This document shows positions 1 through 22,706 of a stretch of DNA of 64,000 nt, piece by piece; position 1 is the stretch's first letter; each line of letters begins with the position of its first letter. The stretch comes from Mugil cephalus (taxonomy: Eukaryota; Chordata; Actinopteri; Mugiliformes; Mugilidae): assembly GCF_022458985.1 (NCBI RefSeq), contig NC_061782.1, positions 25,568,672-25,632,671 on the forward strand, written 5' to 3'. The notes below the pieces were generated by a model, which was given only the letters and a program-made list of their open reading frames with translations, did not search any database and was not told the origin of the DNA. A program made the position numbers and the translations under genes.

Positions 1-95
1 TGGTTCACATTTTAAACGATTCATTGAATCACTTCAGTGCACATCAGATGCTTATAAGGTGGCGCTAGCTACAAACCACATGGGTTCTGATTTGA

Positions 96-344
96 AAAAA
101 AGTAGAAGATACAGTTAACATTCTAGAGATGACAGTAAAGCATCTGAATGACAGGTGTGATCATATGGAGCCTCCCCTCACGCCAAGTGAAGGACGAGTG
201 CCAGAGAACGACGTTGAACTTTAGCACCTTTTCGGAATTCTGTGTGACATCATGGAGGGTTCTTCCATTTTGATGTACAGTTTGTGGTATGACCAGAGGG
301 ACTACACCGGTGCCTACACAGAATACGCCTTCAAGATCTTTTAA
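96..344 (+). pseudogene. Coding-like relic with an internal stop, unidentified
   Basis: One frame stays open from 96 to 341 except for a TAG at 222-224, and closes with TAA at 342-344. The two halves continue in the same frame (start-like ATGs at 129 and 252). The translation has a protein-like composition, for example HLNDRCDHMEPPLTPSEG before the stop and SLWYDQRDYTGAYTEYAFK after it, with charged, aromatic and proline residues mixed as in a folded protein. I do not recognise the family. It may be a decayed exon of a neighbouring gene, a retrocopy or part of a transposon, or it may be chance. Confidence 0.3.
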
Positions 345-2747
345 GATAGTGAAAGCTCGTAAATTGTGGTTGCTGTGTCAGATCCCTGATATTTTTAGAT
401 TGAAAGTCCAGTACCTCTTCTTCCATGTGCCTCGCATCTGTGATTATGTAGAGACCTGAGGGTCAAGTGTGCCCTTCATTTGACCCTTAAACACCTCCAC
501 GTACTCCAAAAGAATTGTTGAGAACTTTTTAATTCTATTTATTTTAATAAAAAATATGTCAATACACACTACCATCATCACCATGACTTGACAAACTGTA
601 ATACCTTCAGATACCTTTTGATTGTGTTGGGAAGTCTCCAATACCTCATCTGTATGCCATATAATGAAATGCTCCCTCAGCTCCTGAAAATTGTGTCGTG
701 ACAGGCAGTGGATGGCCCAACAAATATTACTTTAGGCATTAGTGCCAGGGTCACTAGACAGGCGCTGATCCATGTCTGGACATGGTCCTATCCAGCTGTA
801 AGACTGTATATGTTAATGTACAAAAAGAAGAAAATATTTTCTCTAAAAAATACCTACAAATCCCAGATTTCTTCAAGCAAGCATCGGTGGACAGATCAAC
901 TTTAAACCAATGAGTACCAGCCACTAAAAATGCATCTGTCAATCAAAGTCATTAGTTTCCAACCACAACACACTGGAAAGATCAAGTGTAAATGTTGAAA
1001 AGGGAGCATAAAGTTCAACAGCGCATCCTTTTTTATACTTTTCTACCATCCCACCAAGCAGAGCAGGACGTGTCATGATGTTTGCACAAACTGCCAGACA
1101 GTGACACAGTATATGTAATATATAATATTTTTATTTTCATAATATTTGTGGGTGTCAAAAGAACAAACAACAATATTAACAAGATCCAGTAAAGTTAAAA
1201 CTAAACCATCTTCAGTTCAAGCACTGTGGCCATTTTTAACGGAAATAAAGCTCCACATTCTAGCTCAGCTAATAGAGATCTGCTGTAAATTACAGTTTCG
1301 TAATGATGGAGGTAACTACAGTGTATATTTGGATCATATAAGACTGCAGACAAACAGCAATCAACCCACAATATGACTAAACACATGTTCATCATTCCCC
1401 GTCTGTGTGAAAGTGGTTTAGCTAGCTACAGTAAGGAAAAATAAAAATGGTTACACTTATGCATGGAGGAAATGATATAGCAGAGCCAACAGTACATGAA
1501 CATACAGAAACTAAAAGGGTAATGAATTCTAAAGTAATATAAAGTATATGATATCTGTGTAGTTCCATATGAATGATACCTATGCGGACAATGCTTTAAC
1601 TCTTTCTATTCCCTGCTAAAAGTCTTTGACTTTCAAATGTCTCTTATGAAGAGACAACTTCTAAACTATAGCTTATGTATTTTGGTCAAGTGATTTACAT
1701 TATAGTTGAGAATGACGTCCGGATTACAGATGGAGCTTAAACAACCACTCAACTAATCCTCTGGAATAGTTTATTTAAGCTAAGTAGTGTAACTAACAAG
1801 TATTCTCAAATGTGGCAGGCAGAAAGTAAACTAAAATGAGATGCTTCAAATTTCACAGCTGCAGTATTATCTGTTATCTAGTCAGCCTAGTAACCTTCTT
1901 GGTTAGCTGGTTGTAATTTTAACCCCACTGTTTCTAAAAATCCTGCCTGCTGTTCGTAAATATTTTTGTCAAACTTCTAACTCCCAGAAAAGAAAGCACT
2001 GATAAGAAAGCATATTTTATAAGTACATAACCAAGTTACCCGCTGCACCATTTCAATGAAGAAATGGAAACTGCTACAATATATTCAGCCGTTAGCAAGT
2101 ACATATCAGTTTTTTACTGAACGATTTTATGAGAATCTGATTTTGATTGGTGATATGTCACCTAAAATGTCTCATCTAAAAGCTCAGGAATACTCACACT
2201 CACCACCTACCAGAACCTATGTTATACATGTAGCAGAGTGTGTACAAGGTGCGTGTATATACTGTAGCTCCTCTCAGTCTAGACATCAGTGAGGCCTGGG
2301 TCAGGTATTGGCATGCCGTTCACCTCCATTCATGTGTTGAAACAAGCTTATGACAAAGCAAAGGCTCACTACACAGGCTGCTAAGAAACTGCTTTATCTC
2401 TTCATAGCAGACATGGGTGGTCAAAATGGAGAAAAGCTGGGTTCACCTGTGTGGAATTATGGCCCCTGAGCAATCTATTATGATGTGGTTTATATTTCAT
2501 CTCTTGAACTTTATCCAAAGCGTGCAGTTACATGCCCCGGCATTCCTAGAGAAGGAGAAACAATGCTCAACTGATCTGGGGTTCGACTTACACTTGATAA
2601 CTGGGTGACTGGCTGTTAGTCCTAATACTTACCATATTTAAAGGCAAATACCACCCAGGGGTGCAATGTTTCTAAGTACTGGCAGTTTTGCACGTTTGAG
2701 CTACAAATTATAAGCATTACAGAATTTACAGCATTTTCTGTTTTATG

Positions 2748-2873
<126 letters not shown>

Positions 2874-5363
2874 TAATTAAAACATGTTTACAAATGATTA
2901 ATTGATGCTCATTTTCCTATTTGCTTTCTAGACATAAAGGTACTGAAAGTAGCTTGTCAGTATTTCCTATTAGTCCTTTTAGCGTGGGCCAAGCTACTGA
3001 GGCTGCGGTGACGGGGATTTACCTACCTTTCCCTCTCTAAAGAATCACACTGTCCCAAAAAAAGAAATACATCCAGAAATGACTGTTGAAGTATGTGTCA
3101 CAAATCCTGTAGGAATGCATGAGTTACTGGCAGTCAGGAAATGCATTGTCATACTGAAACATTTTCTGAAATGTAAAAGTGATTTCTGATCATCCAATAA
3201 TTGGAAGAGCTATTTGTCTTGTTTTTGGATATAACATGGCTTGGATGACTGAAAACCCTCATGGGAATATATTCATGCAGACAGGCTATTGTGAGTATCG
3301 TATATCGTGAGTATTCAGTAACTGTTACATATATATTATAGGACCAATGCTTGAGGGAGTGAGGGAAAACTAATTTGTCTGGTTGTATGTCCTGGGTATA
3401 TATTGCCTATTGTGTCCTCCTCATTATTTAGTTTTAGCTACAGGTGGCTGCAAATTTAAGAATTAAAAGGGGTGAGCATCTTTCTTGAATCACTTTAAAG
3501 CACTTTGCAAACAGTCTCTTCCCTTTGCAAAATAATATTTTTTGCACAGGGTTATGATCTGGTCTTTGAACTACTGACCCGTGAATATTACTTTCTGTTG
3601 ATGTGGTTGCATATGAGCTACAAATGCAGTATGAGGAGTACCAGAGTATTTGTGGTGCTTTGAAACATTTCCATGTTCAGGAGGAATCACCTGAGACATT
3701 TCTAATCTTCTCAGGACATATCTGTTTTCCTTGACTGAGGCAATGGTGTTGTTGTGAATCACAGCCTACAGGAACACAGTCTGACTGGTACATGACTGCG
3801 TATCAGTCTTGAAACCTGTATTTGTTTTGACATGTGTGACTGCGGGGAATGGGCAGAAGTCTCAATTGTATGCGTCAATAATGCAGAAGACTGAATGGAA
3901 ATAAAACCATGTATCTGCATCAACGTTGGTGATGCAGGCTTTTTGTTAACGGTACAGGTTTTACAGATTCCTACCAACTTAAAACTGTAGACACGTATGA
4001 CTTATGGATGTTAATGGGGTGGATAAACTAAGTTTATATTACAAGTATGTACTGGATTATACAGGACTTCCCAAAAGAAAGTGTGGGGTGAGTGAACATC
4101 ATAGTTTCCAGAAAGAGTTGGCCAGTGTGGTTTTTATCGAGCGCTAACCATATTGAGGAAGTTCCCTATTTGCTGGGGACTGTTTTGAGTGGCAAATAAG
4201 TGTACATTTAGTTGAATCAGTGTGTCAGCGTTTTAAGCTTTAGATAACCACGGAGGTCTATGGCACGTATGAACAAATAATAAGTATGAGGCTTTGTTAC
4301 AACTACAGTCGTTGTTAGATCATTCAGTGGTGCATTTCACACAGCACTGTGTACACCAGGGAGGAGTGGGGGGAAGCAGTCTTATCTGAGATAAGTTTTC
4401 CTCGAAGCACAGTGGGATGCAAATTTGCAACCCTTCAGTCCCAAGCTGCTTCTCTGACCAGTATACTAATCAGTATTAAACTTACGTTGAGAAAAGTGAT
4501 TGACTAAAGTAATTGTTCATATGATGTTAAAGGGGAAAAAAATTAATTAAATGTGTGACAGAATCCACACTCTGCATTTTTAATCAAAGGTTGACATGAG
4601 TGCTTTACTGAATACAAAGCAGACAGATACGCAGGTTTCACTCTGTGACGTGTAGTTGTGTCGCTCAGCACCTCGATAACTGCATGGAGGAAACACCTGA
4701 TCACTTAATCCCAAATCGAGCTGCCCATGCAAACGAAAGCTTCGTCGTCACAGTGTAATCTAAGAAAGGCCAGACCAGGTGTTTTTTGTTTTTTTTTCTT
4801 ATTTGGAGCCCTTTGGTTTCAATGGCTTCACAGTGACGTAGACTGGTGAAGGCCCAAGTTGCTCTGTCCAGGTATTTTCTGCAGCTGAAAAGCCCCCTTT
4901 GTTCTGCTCTTCCAACTCCTCAGTGAATGTGCTTGTTAAAAATATTCCTTCTCGGTCTGAGGGCATTTGATTTGAGAGTTTTCAGTTTTGGTCGCAAACA
5001 GCAGATACATTGTTTTTAAGAAGGTTTCTTGTGTGATTATGGGATGTTTTTCATTCCTTATTTCTTTTCAAGTGTAGGATAAGCACACCTAAATTCACAC
5101 TTCCAACCTTTTTATTTGGCACAGCTATTATGGCTTAAATGACAATGGGTTTATGACCTAAGGCAATACTATCACTCTTGCTGTCCCTTAAAATGAGACC
5201 TTGTTTAAAAGTTCACTTCACAGTTTTTCTGCAGGATGTGGCCTTCCTGTGCACCGTTGCGGTTCTTACCTTGGTGTTACGTAGGAAGTGGGTGAAATGA
5301 GAAGAGAAGTGAACATGTCAGGATTATTGATATCAAGACACTTCTTGTTTTTTGTTGGAACAG

Positions 5364-8300
5364 ACAGAATCAGCTCTGAACCTGTGGAGGACACTGACAC
5401 AACCAGCTTCGTGGCAGAATTCGTGAGCAACCTTTTCTTTAATCTCTCTCCCAGTAATGTGTTTATTTAGCTGCCTTATTGTCTTGACTTGCCTTCCATC
5501 TAGTTTGTGTTGTGCTGATTTGTCATTGTCCTTTCTTAGAGCGTCGGCTTAAAATAATCGGCTAAGAAATGTACCATAACTGAACACTCTGTGCTGAGAT
5601 TTTTAGCCCAAGGGCTCATAGAAAAACAAGTTGAAGCAGGCTGTCCTCTGTCTTTGCACACACGAGAGTACTTTTCTTCCACAGTTACAGACTCTGTCTC
5701 ATGAACAGAAAGAACAGAAAGTTTTTCTCAGATTTCTCACATCTTCTCTGTACACTTACAATATTGTCCTATTTTGCCCTTGTCTCTCCCACAGTCCTTG
5801 GAGGCCAATTATCCAGTGCAAGTGACAGACACTCATGGTAAATAATGAATTCAACCTCTAGTTCATTTTATGAATGTACTGTATGTGTTTGCAGTAATAC
5901 TGTCAGCATTCATGCAAACTTTAAATACGATAAGCACGTGGAAAAAACTCATAGTGGAACCTACTTTCAAGGTTTACACCGACTGGATGGCAATAACCTT
6001 ACAACAAAGCGCAATTTTTTACCAGTTAAATGCACTGTGTTCATAGACAGTCATTCGCTAGAGAGCTTGTTATTTCCTGGTGCTTGCAGGTGCATAGCTG
6101 TATGCCGTCAGCTGGCCACCATACGATCATATCAGTGCCTGAAGATTGTCTGAAAACCAGATGTAATACTTTAAAGCAACCATGATTTTTGCAGAGTTGG
6201 GCTTCCCCACAGGCCACAGACACCTGCTGGGTTCAGTGTTTACATCCAAAAAAGGAGACAAATTATGAATTATATATTCAGTTTAAGGTAGAACAAATCA
6301 AACATTTGACCTCACTACCGGTCTTGCTGGTACAAGACAATTGACGAAGAGTTCTTTCTGTGGTTTTTATCAAACCATGTCAATAATGTGTCTCCTGCAG
6401 ATGCTGTGACACTCCACCTGAGCTCCATGCCCTCTCAATACCTGAGCCCCTCTTCAGAAGACAGAATAAGACAGGTCAGTACACAAACAAACAAACAAAA
6501 CCTACGAATGTACTTACAGAAAAACGGGGCAGGTTTTACCAGGAAAACTGGCCTTGCACAAATATGTTTGCTGCTGCAGTCTGAATGTATTCATCTCCAG
6601 ACAGCAGCTCAGTACTCACAAAATTATGATATTATAATCTCTGACATATACATAGTATCTTACTATGAATACATGTTGTGGTTGGATTTACATATACAAT
6701 AGTACATATTGTATACTAGATGTATGTAAACTGTATGCTGTATGTATGCATCATTTATACAGCCTATGCATCAGAAAGTTTAAGAGAGGGACAGGTAAAA
6801 TATATATTGTGGCTTTTTTACCTTTCCTGTGGTACACCTCTTTTTCAAAGCGGGAGAATTTAGCTGTAATTGGTTTCCAGGCTGTTGTAGGGGTATGCAT
6901 ATCACATACTCCCACACCTTGTGCTGAAACTTCATTCATGCAACTTAGGTTCACTTGGAAACATTGCACAGTCCAGTATTTTTACAAACATTCACGGACA
7001 CCTACAAACCACCAACAGCCAAACAGCGTTCAGAATATTAATATCTTGATGATGATGTGGCAGAGATGTTAAGTATCTCAGATCTGTGATCTGAGCTGTG
7101 AACATACAGGATGTGGTTTTGTCCTGCGGAACTGGAAGGTGCAGCTGTGAACCTTACTAATAACAGAGAGTGAACATATTAAGCAGAAAGAGTGTTACTC
7201 TTTCTTGTTCAGCTTTCTAAAGACAGCGTGGTTGGAAATAAACTTAAGAGACAATGCAATTCTATAAGCTGAAAGTTGAGAGTTCGTCCATTCCTGTCTG
7301 GGGAATCATCACTGGTGAAATGTATACATCGCTCCAGGGGCAGCTTCCTGATTCCTTCTCTGGCCTTGATGTAGTGCAATGTGCTACTTGGCTGTTGTTG
7401 AGACATGCTTTAGTGCAGAGACCACTTAAAGATCTCATCCACAGTATCAGTATATAAGCTGCCTTGGTGGAGGTATAGACCTGGCTGCCACCACACCACC
7501 ACAACAAACTACAGTGGGGGTAAAATTAGGTCGCTGTTAACATGGAACAAACAACTAATTGGCCCAGATGACTGACAATAACTAAGTGTTAATAACTGGT
7601 GTTTGTTTTGTTCCCAGTGTCTCACTAAACAGTTTTGTGGCATTGTGCAGTAAATCCCTCAGTGTTTTAAACACAGCAGTAGTGCATTTTTAGAAACAAT
7701 TTAAATAAACAGACATTGTCCCAACATGTTTCTCCACTCACCTAAGTCAAATATGACTTAAAAAAGTTCTATATATTTGAGACATTGAAAGACACTGCAC
7801 TACACTGATTAATCCTGCTAATGGTGAGGGCAAGGCAGTGGTGTCAAACTCAATCAGAGAGGGGGGCAAAATTAAGGAGGTAGAGCAAACCGCAGTATTA
7901 ATTAAACAAAAATGCATGTGAACATTTTGGAACTGTGTGCGGTCATCGTCACTCTGGCACCCGTATTCCGGGGGAAATAGTGTGAGTTTGGCCAATGGAA
8001 GGAAATGGGGATGTGTTGTCCAAATTTGTATACAGTCTGTTTCACAATAACACTTGTGTATTTCACTGTCACACAGTGACACAGTTAGTCACACCAGTTT
8101 CCACACTAATACACCACTATATACACTACCAAGTTATATTATATAATTGTATTATGAAATCACATTAAATACACTTTGCTGATGTTGAAACTACTTCTTT
8201 TAACAAAAAAGTGCGAAGAGGAGAATGACGTGTTCGAATTTGAGTGTATATCACTGGAGAATGAAGAAGAAAATAAATGGTATGTGTTTTTTGTTTGTTT

Positions 8301-8940
8301 GTTTTTTGTTTTTTGGGTTGTAGCCAGTTGAAGATGTGGAAGAATGCACCTGCCCAACATCCATGTCACCAGGTACATTTACTTATTAATTAACTTAATA
8401 TGACAGCAATCATAAAATTCTGACAGTGGTATTTAAATCATAGCTGATACAGAGGGAGCCACATGAATTAATAATTAATTATGCCTATATTTTATCATGT
8501 GAGTGCATTATTTGTGCTAACTTTGTCATCCTTGCCCACATCTGAGATCAGACTACCCCAAAGAACTACAGCTCCTAAACAGCCCCTGTGAAAAGTGCTG
8601 CTGCCCTGCACCTCCTCCCAAGATCAGTGACCTCATGGATGACAAAGATCTTCTGGACTTGCTGCGGCTCAAACTGGATCCCAACCACTGCACCATCAAA
8701 AACTGGAAGAACTTTGCAAGTCGCTGGGGGATGAGCTATGATGAACTGACTCTGTTGGAGCACCGAACCCAGGGCTCTTTGTCCCACAGCCCCACACAGG
8801 AGTTCCTGTTGCGCTACAACCAGAAGACGGTCACTGAGCTCACTGAACTTTGCCGCATATATCAGCGCATTGATGTGCTGCGACTGCTGCAGAGCTGGAT
8901 CGAAAAGGACTGGCCATCACGCTGGCAACAGACTCATTAA
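5364..8940 (+). CDS. EDARADD: EDAR-associated death domain adaptor (five exons, 5' exon missing)
   Basis: This is the cytoplasmic adaptor that binds the death domain of the ectodysplasin receptor EDAR and passes the signal through TRAF proteins to NF-kB, needed for scales, teeth, hair and glands. Exons by splice signal and phase: 5364-5422, 5795-5837, 6401-6474, 8324-8372 and 8552-8940 (stop TAA). The first exon carries [13 protein letters not shown], very close to the EPVEDTD motif of human EDARADD. The last exon has the cysteine-rich lead-in (CEKCCCP), then the death domain from about [19 protein letters not shown] through [16 protein letters not shown] to [10 protein letters not shown]. 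The visible exons encode 204 residues, so only a short first exon is missing, as expected for a protein of 205-215 aa in human. All phases agree. The identification is firm; exact ends of the small exons are hand-set. Confidence 0.93.
7832..8150 (+). mobile_element. Possible hAT-type MITE relic in EDARADD intron
   Basis: The segment opens with CAGTGGTGTCAAACTCA, similar to the CAGGGGTGTCAAACTCA ends seen again at 55279 and typical of fish non-autonomous hAT elements. The far end was not identified, so the right border is a guess. Confidence 0.35.
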
Positions 8941-9075
8941 CCAGTTTCACTTTCTCTATATTTATCATGTTTCTTTTTTCTGTCAGGGTTGTACTTGCTA
9001 GGGGTCTCTTCTTCTTCTTCTTTAATTTGGATACAATCTTTTTATAGCAACTTTTTAATAACTTTTAGTAAAAAC

Positions 9076-9081
9076 AATAAA
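9076..9081 (+). terminator. Candidate EDARADD poly(A) signal
   Basis: AATAAA about 135 bp after the EDARADD stop codon, within an A-rich run. It is the first canonical signal downstream. Confidence 0.5.
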
Positions 9082-9293
9082 AAAAAATCTGGAAACTACA
9101 TAAATTTTCTGTTGAAAGTGTTCAACATGACTGACCTTGTGCTGTTTTGTCTTTTGACTTCAAGTTGCTATTACAATTAAAAGAAAAGTTCACATATCAG
9201 TTCACACAGCCTGTTATACAAGTTGGGAACATTTTTTATGAGGATGTCATATTAAACCTACCTAACCTGTCACCACCACCAATATCAGAATAA

Positions 9294-10320
9294 TGGAATA
9301 GAATAGAATATGCCTTTATTGTCATTGTATAAGTAATATAACGAAATGGCAGAGGGCTCATCACAGTGGCATTGCAACATACATACACATAAAACAAGTA
9401 AATAGAAACATTATCAAGCGTATAATTTAAACAATGGAATAAAAACGATAGAATAAAATGTTATTGCACCGTATCTTATTTCATATTGTCCCATGTTCAT
9501 CAGTGTGATTCGTTTAGTGGTTGGATGGCTCTGGGGAAGAAACTGTTCACAAGTCTACATGTGTGTGTTTTTGTGGCTCTGTAGCGCCTGCCTGAAGAGA
9601 TGTGGTCAAACATTGTATGACCAGGATGTGAAGAGTCTTTTAAAATGTTTTCGGCTCTAGATAGATATTGTGCATCTGCAACTTCTTCCTGGGAAGGGAA
9701 AGGACAGCCGATAATCTTTTGTGCTGTTCTCTGCAGAGTCTTTTTCTCTGCTGCTGTGCAGCCTGCATACCAGACTGTGAGTCCGCAAGTCAATGTGCTA
9801 ACGATGACTGCATGGTAGAAGGCCACCATCACTTCTCTGCTGAGATGATTTTTCATTGGGATACGGAGAAAGTGAAGGTGTTGCGATGCCCTCTTGATAA
9901 CAGCAGTTGTGTGTACTGTCCAGGAAATTGTGTTTGTGATGTGTGTGTGGAGGAATTTATGGCTTTAGGTAATTTCCACACAGTTGCCTTTAATGAGGAG
10001 GGGAAGATGGTTACCCCTGGTCTTCATGAAGTCTATAATCAGTTCTTTTGTTTTGTTTGTGTTCAAGTCCAGGTTGTTTGCCGAGCACCACATGGGCATG
10101 GGCATTAATTATAGTGTTTGATGTGTAGGTAGGTGTGCAGTCAAATGCTTAGAGTGAGTTCAGTGGAGGGCTCAGCACACAGCCTTGAGGAGAGCCTTTG
10201 CTGAGAGTTCGAGAGTAGGAGAGATGAGAGACCATTTTAACAGACAGGAGACAGTGTTGGGGGAGGTTGGTGGATATTAAAAAGATAATCCACTGTGCAA
10301 ATGTGAGTTTGGTGTGATAA
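9294..10320 (-). mobile_element. Degenerate LINE (fish non-LTR retrotransposon), 3' part
   Basis: Read on the minus strand, the segment begins with a reverse-transcriptase fragment (about 10310-10149) ending in SKGSPQGCVLSPPLNSL, the conserved block that precedes the catalytic FxDD box. About 250 bp later comes NNLDLNTNKTKELIIDF, then a long open frame (9856-9500) with the C-terminal signature KIIGCPFPS, SHPGHTMF and SGRRYRATKTHT. The 3' end at about 9294 carries ACAATAAAGGC followed by short TATTC-type repeats, the usual tail of this element group. The catalytic FxDD box between the first two blocks is missing, and there are stops and frame changes, so it is dead. Clade (CR1/L2/Rex-like) is inferred from memory of fish elements. 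Confidence 0.8.
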
Positions 10321-11030
10321 TTTTTATCTACAATGATGGAAGCTACATAGTTATCTGCATTATTGACAATCACCAGCTGATTTTTTTTGTGTGTGTGTGT
10401 GTGTGTGTGTTATATCTTAATTCTATTCAAATTCAGTTAAACACACTGCAATATGTAGCACTGCGTAAAATAGATTTGAGTAATAATACAATTTAGAATA
10501 TTTGTTTGTTTTAATAAACAAAGTTGTGTGCTGTGTGTTATAACCAAATGTGCTCTGGATGAAGACATTTTGTTACTCCTGGTATGGCTTCATATTGTTA
10601 AGAACGCATAATAAAACATAGATATCAAAACAATGATCTGTTACCATGACAGTAACTTGATCAGCTGACGCTGTGCAAGAGGGATGTGATCTAATCGGCT
10701 CCCCTAAGCAAGTATTTGTTCATGTTTGTCAAGCATTTTAGAGGAAAGTCACTCATCAGCTCTGTCATGTGATCCAATGCACCAAATCTCATTAAACAAT
10801 GCTAACTATTGCCACTGGTTGGTTCACAGACAGGAAGTTAAAAAGGAAAATGTCAGGGTACTTCCTTATTGCACTCTGACTTTCTACTTATCAACAGATA
10901 GAGTATTTGAATATATTTAGACATTCTAGACTGAAATCTGCATGGCACAGCAAGGCATTTGTACTTGTGTGTGTGTGTTTTATTATTATTTTATTTTTTA
11001 CATTAGCAAAGAATCACAAGCATATTGGAA
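10321..11030. other. Intergenic, no gene seen
   Basis: AT-rich DNA between the LINE relic and the 3' end of the AHNAK-like gene. It holds a (TG)n run at 10389-10411 and no supported coding or RNA gene. Confidence 0.6.
10389..10411 (+). repeat. Short (GT)n microsatellite
   Basis: About 11 uninterrupted GT dinucleotides preceded by a T run. Confidence 0.9.
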
Positions 11031-11042
11031 GAGTTAGTGTGA

Positions 11043-11048
11043 TTTATT
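11043..11048 (-). terminator. Candidate poly(A) signal of the AHNAK-like gene
   Basis: AATAAA on the minus strand about 450 bp past the stop codon at 11493-11495. This implies a 3' untranslated region of roughly 460-480 bp. Confidence 0.5.
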
Positions 11049-11305
11049 GAACAAAAATTAACAAATATATTAACTCACATAAAAATTGACAAATATATTC
11101 AATTTTAACTGAATAACAAGGTAAAGTTATGCACTTCTCAAAAACTTAAGAACAAGCGCAATGTGATCACAAGCAATACTGAGGCAGTTATTTAGTAAGT
11201 AAGATATTTCCAAATCAGCAATTTAAAAAACAAAAACAAAAAAGACTGACTTGTATAAATAGACTATACACATGGGTATTAAAACAGGTTTAAAGTTAAA
11301 ACTGT

Positions 11306-11380
11306 GTGTGTGTGTGGTGGTGGGAGGGTAGGTGGGGGGGGGTTGGTGGTGGTGGTGGTGGTGGTGGTGGGGGGGGGGTT
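11306..11380 (+). repeat. G-rich (GGT)n and poly-G tract in the 3' UTR
   Basis: A GT run, G runs of 8 and 10, and about nine GGT repeats on the plus strand. The gene is transcribed from the other strand, so the mRNA carries the C-rich complement while the template strand is G-rich. Confidence 0.9.
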
Positions 11381-11492
11381 ATAACACTAGAACAATAAGT
11401 TAGCTGTCATTATCAGCTGCAAACTTCTCTTTGTAGTCACAAATGTGTAGAATATGTTTAGTTACATGTATATACAGTGTTTCTGGACTTAA

Positions 11493-22706
<11,214 letters not shown>

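Noticed and set aside
5288-5363. In-frame ATG just upstream of the EDARADD exon as a possible start
   Set aside because: It would read through a clear splice acceptor (TTGGAACAG) and adds a hydrophobic leader not seen in EDARADD.
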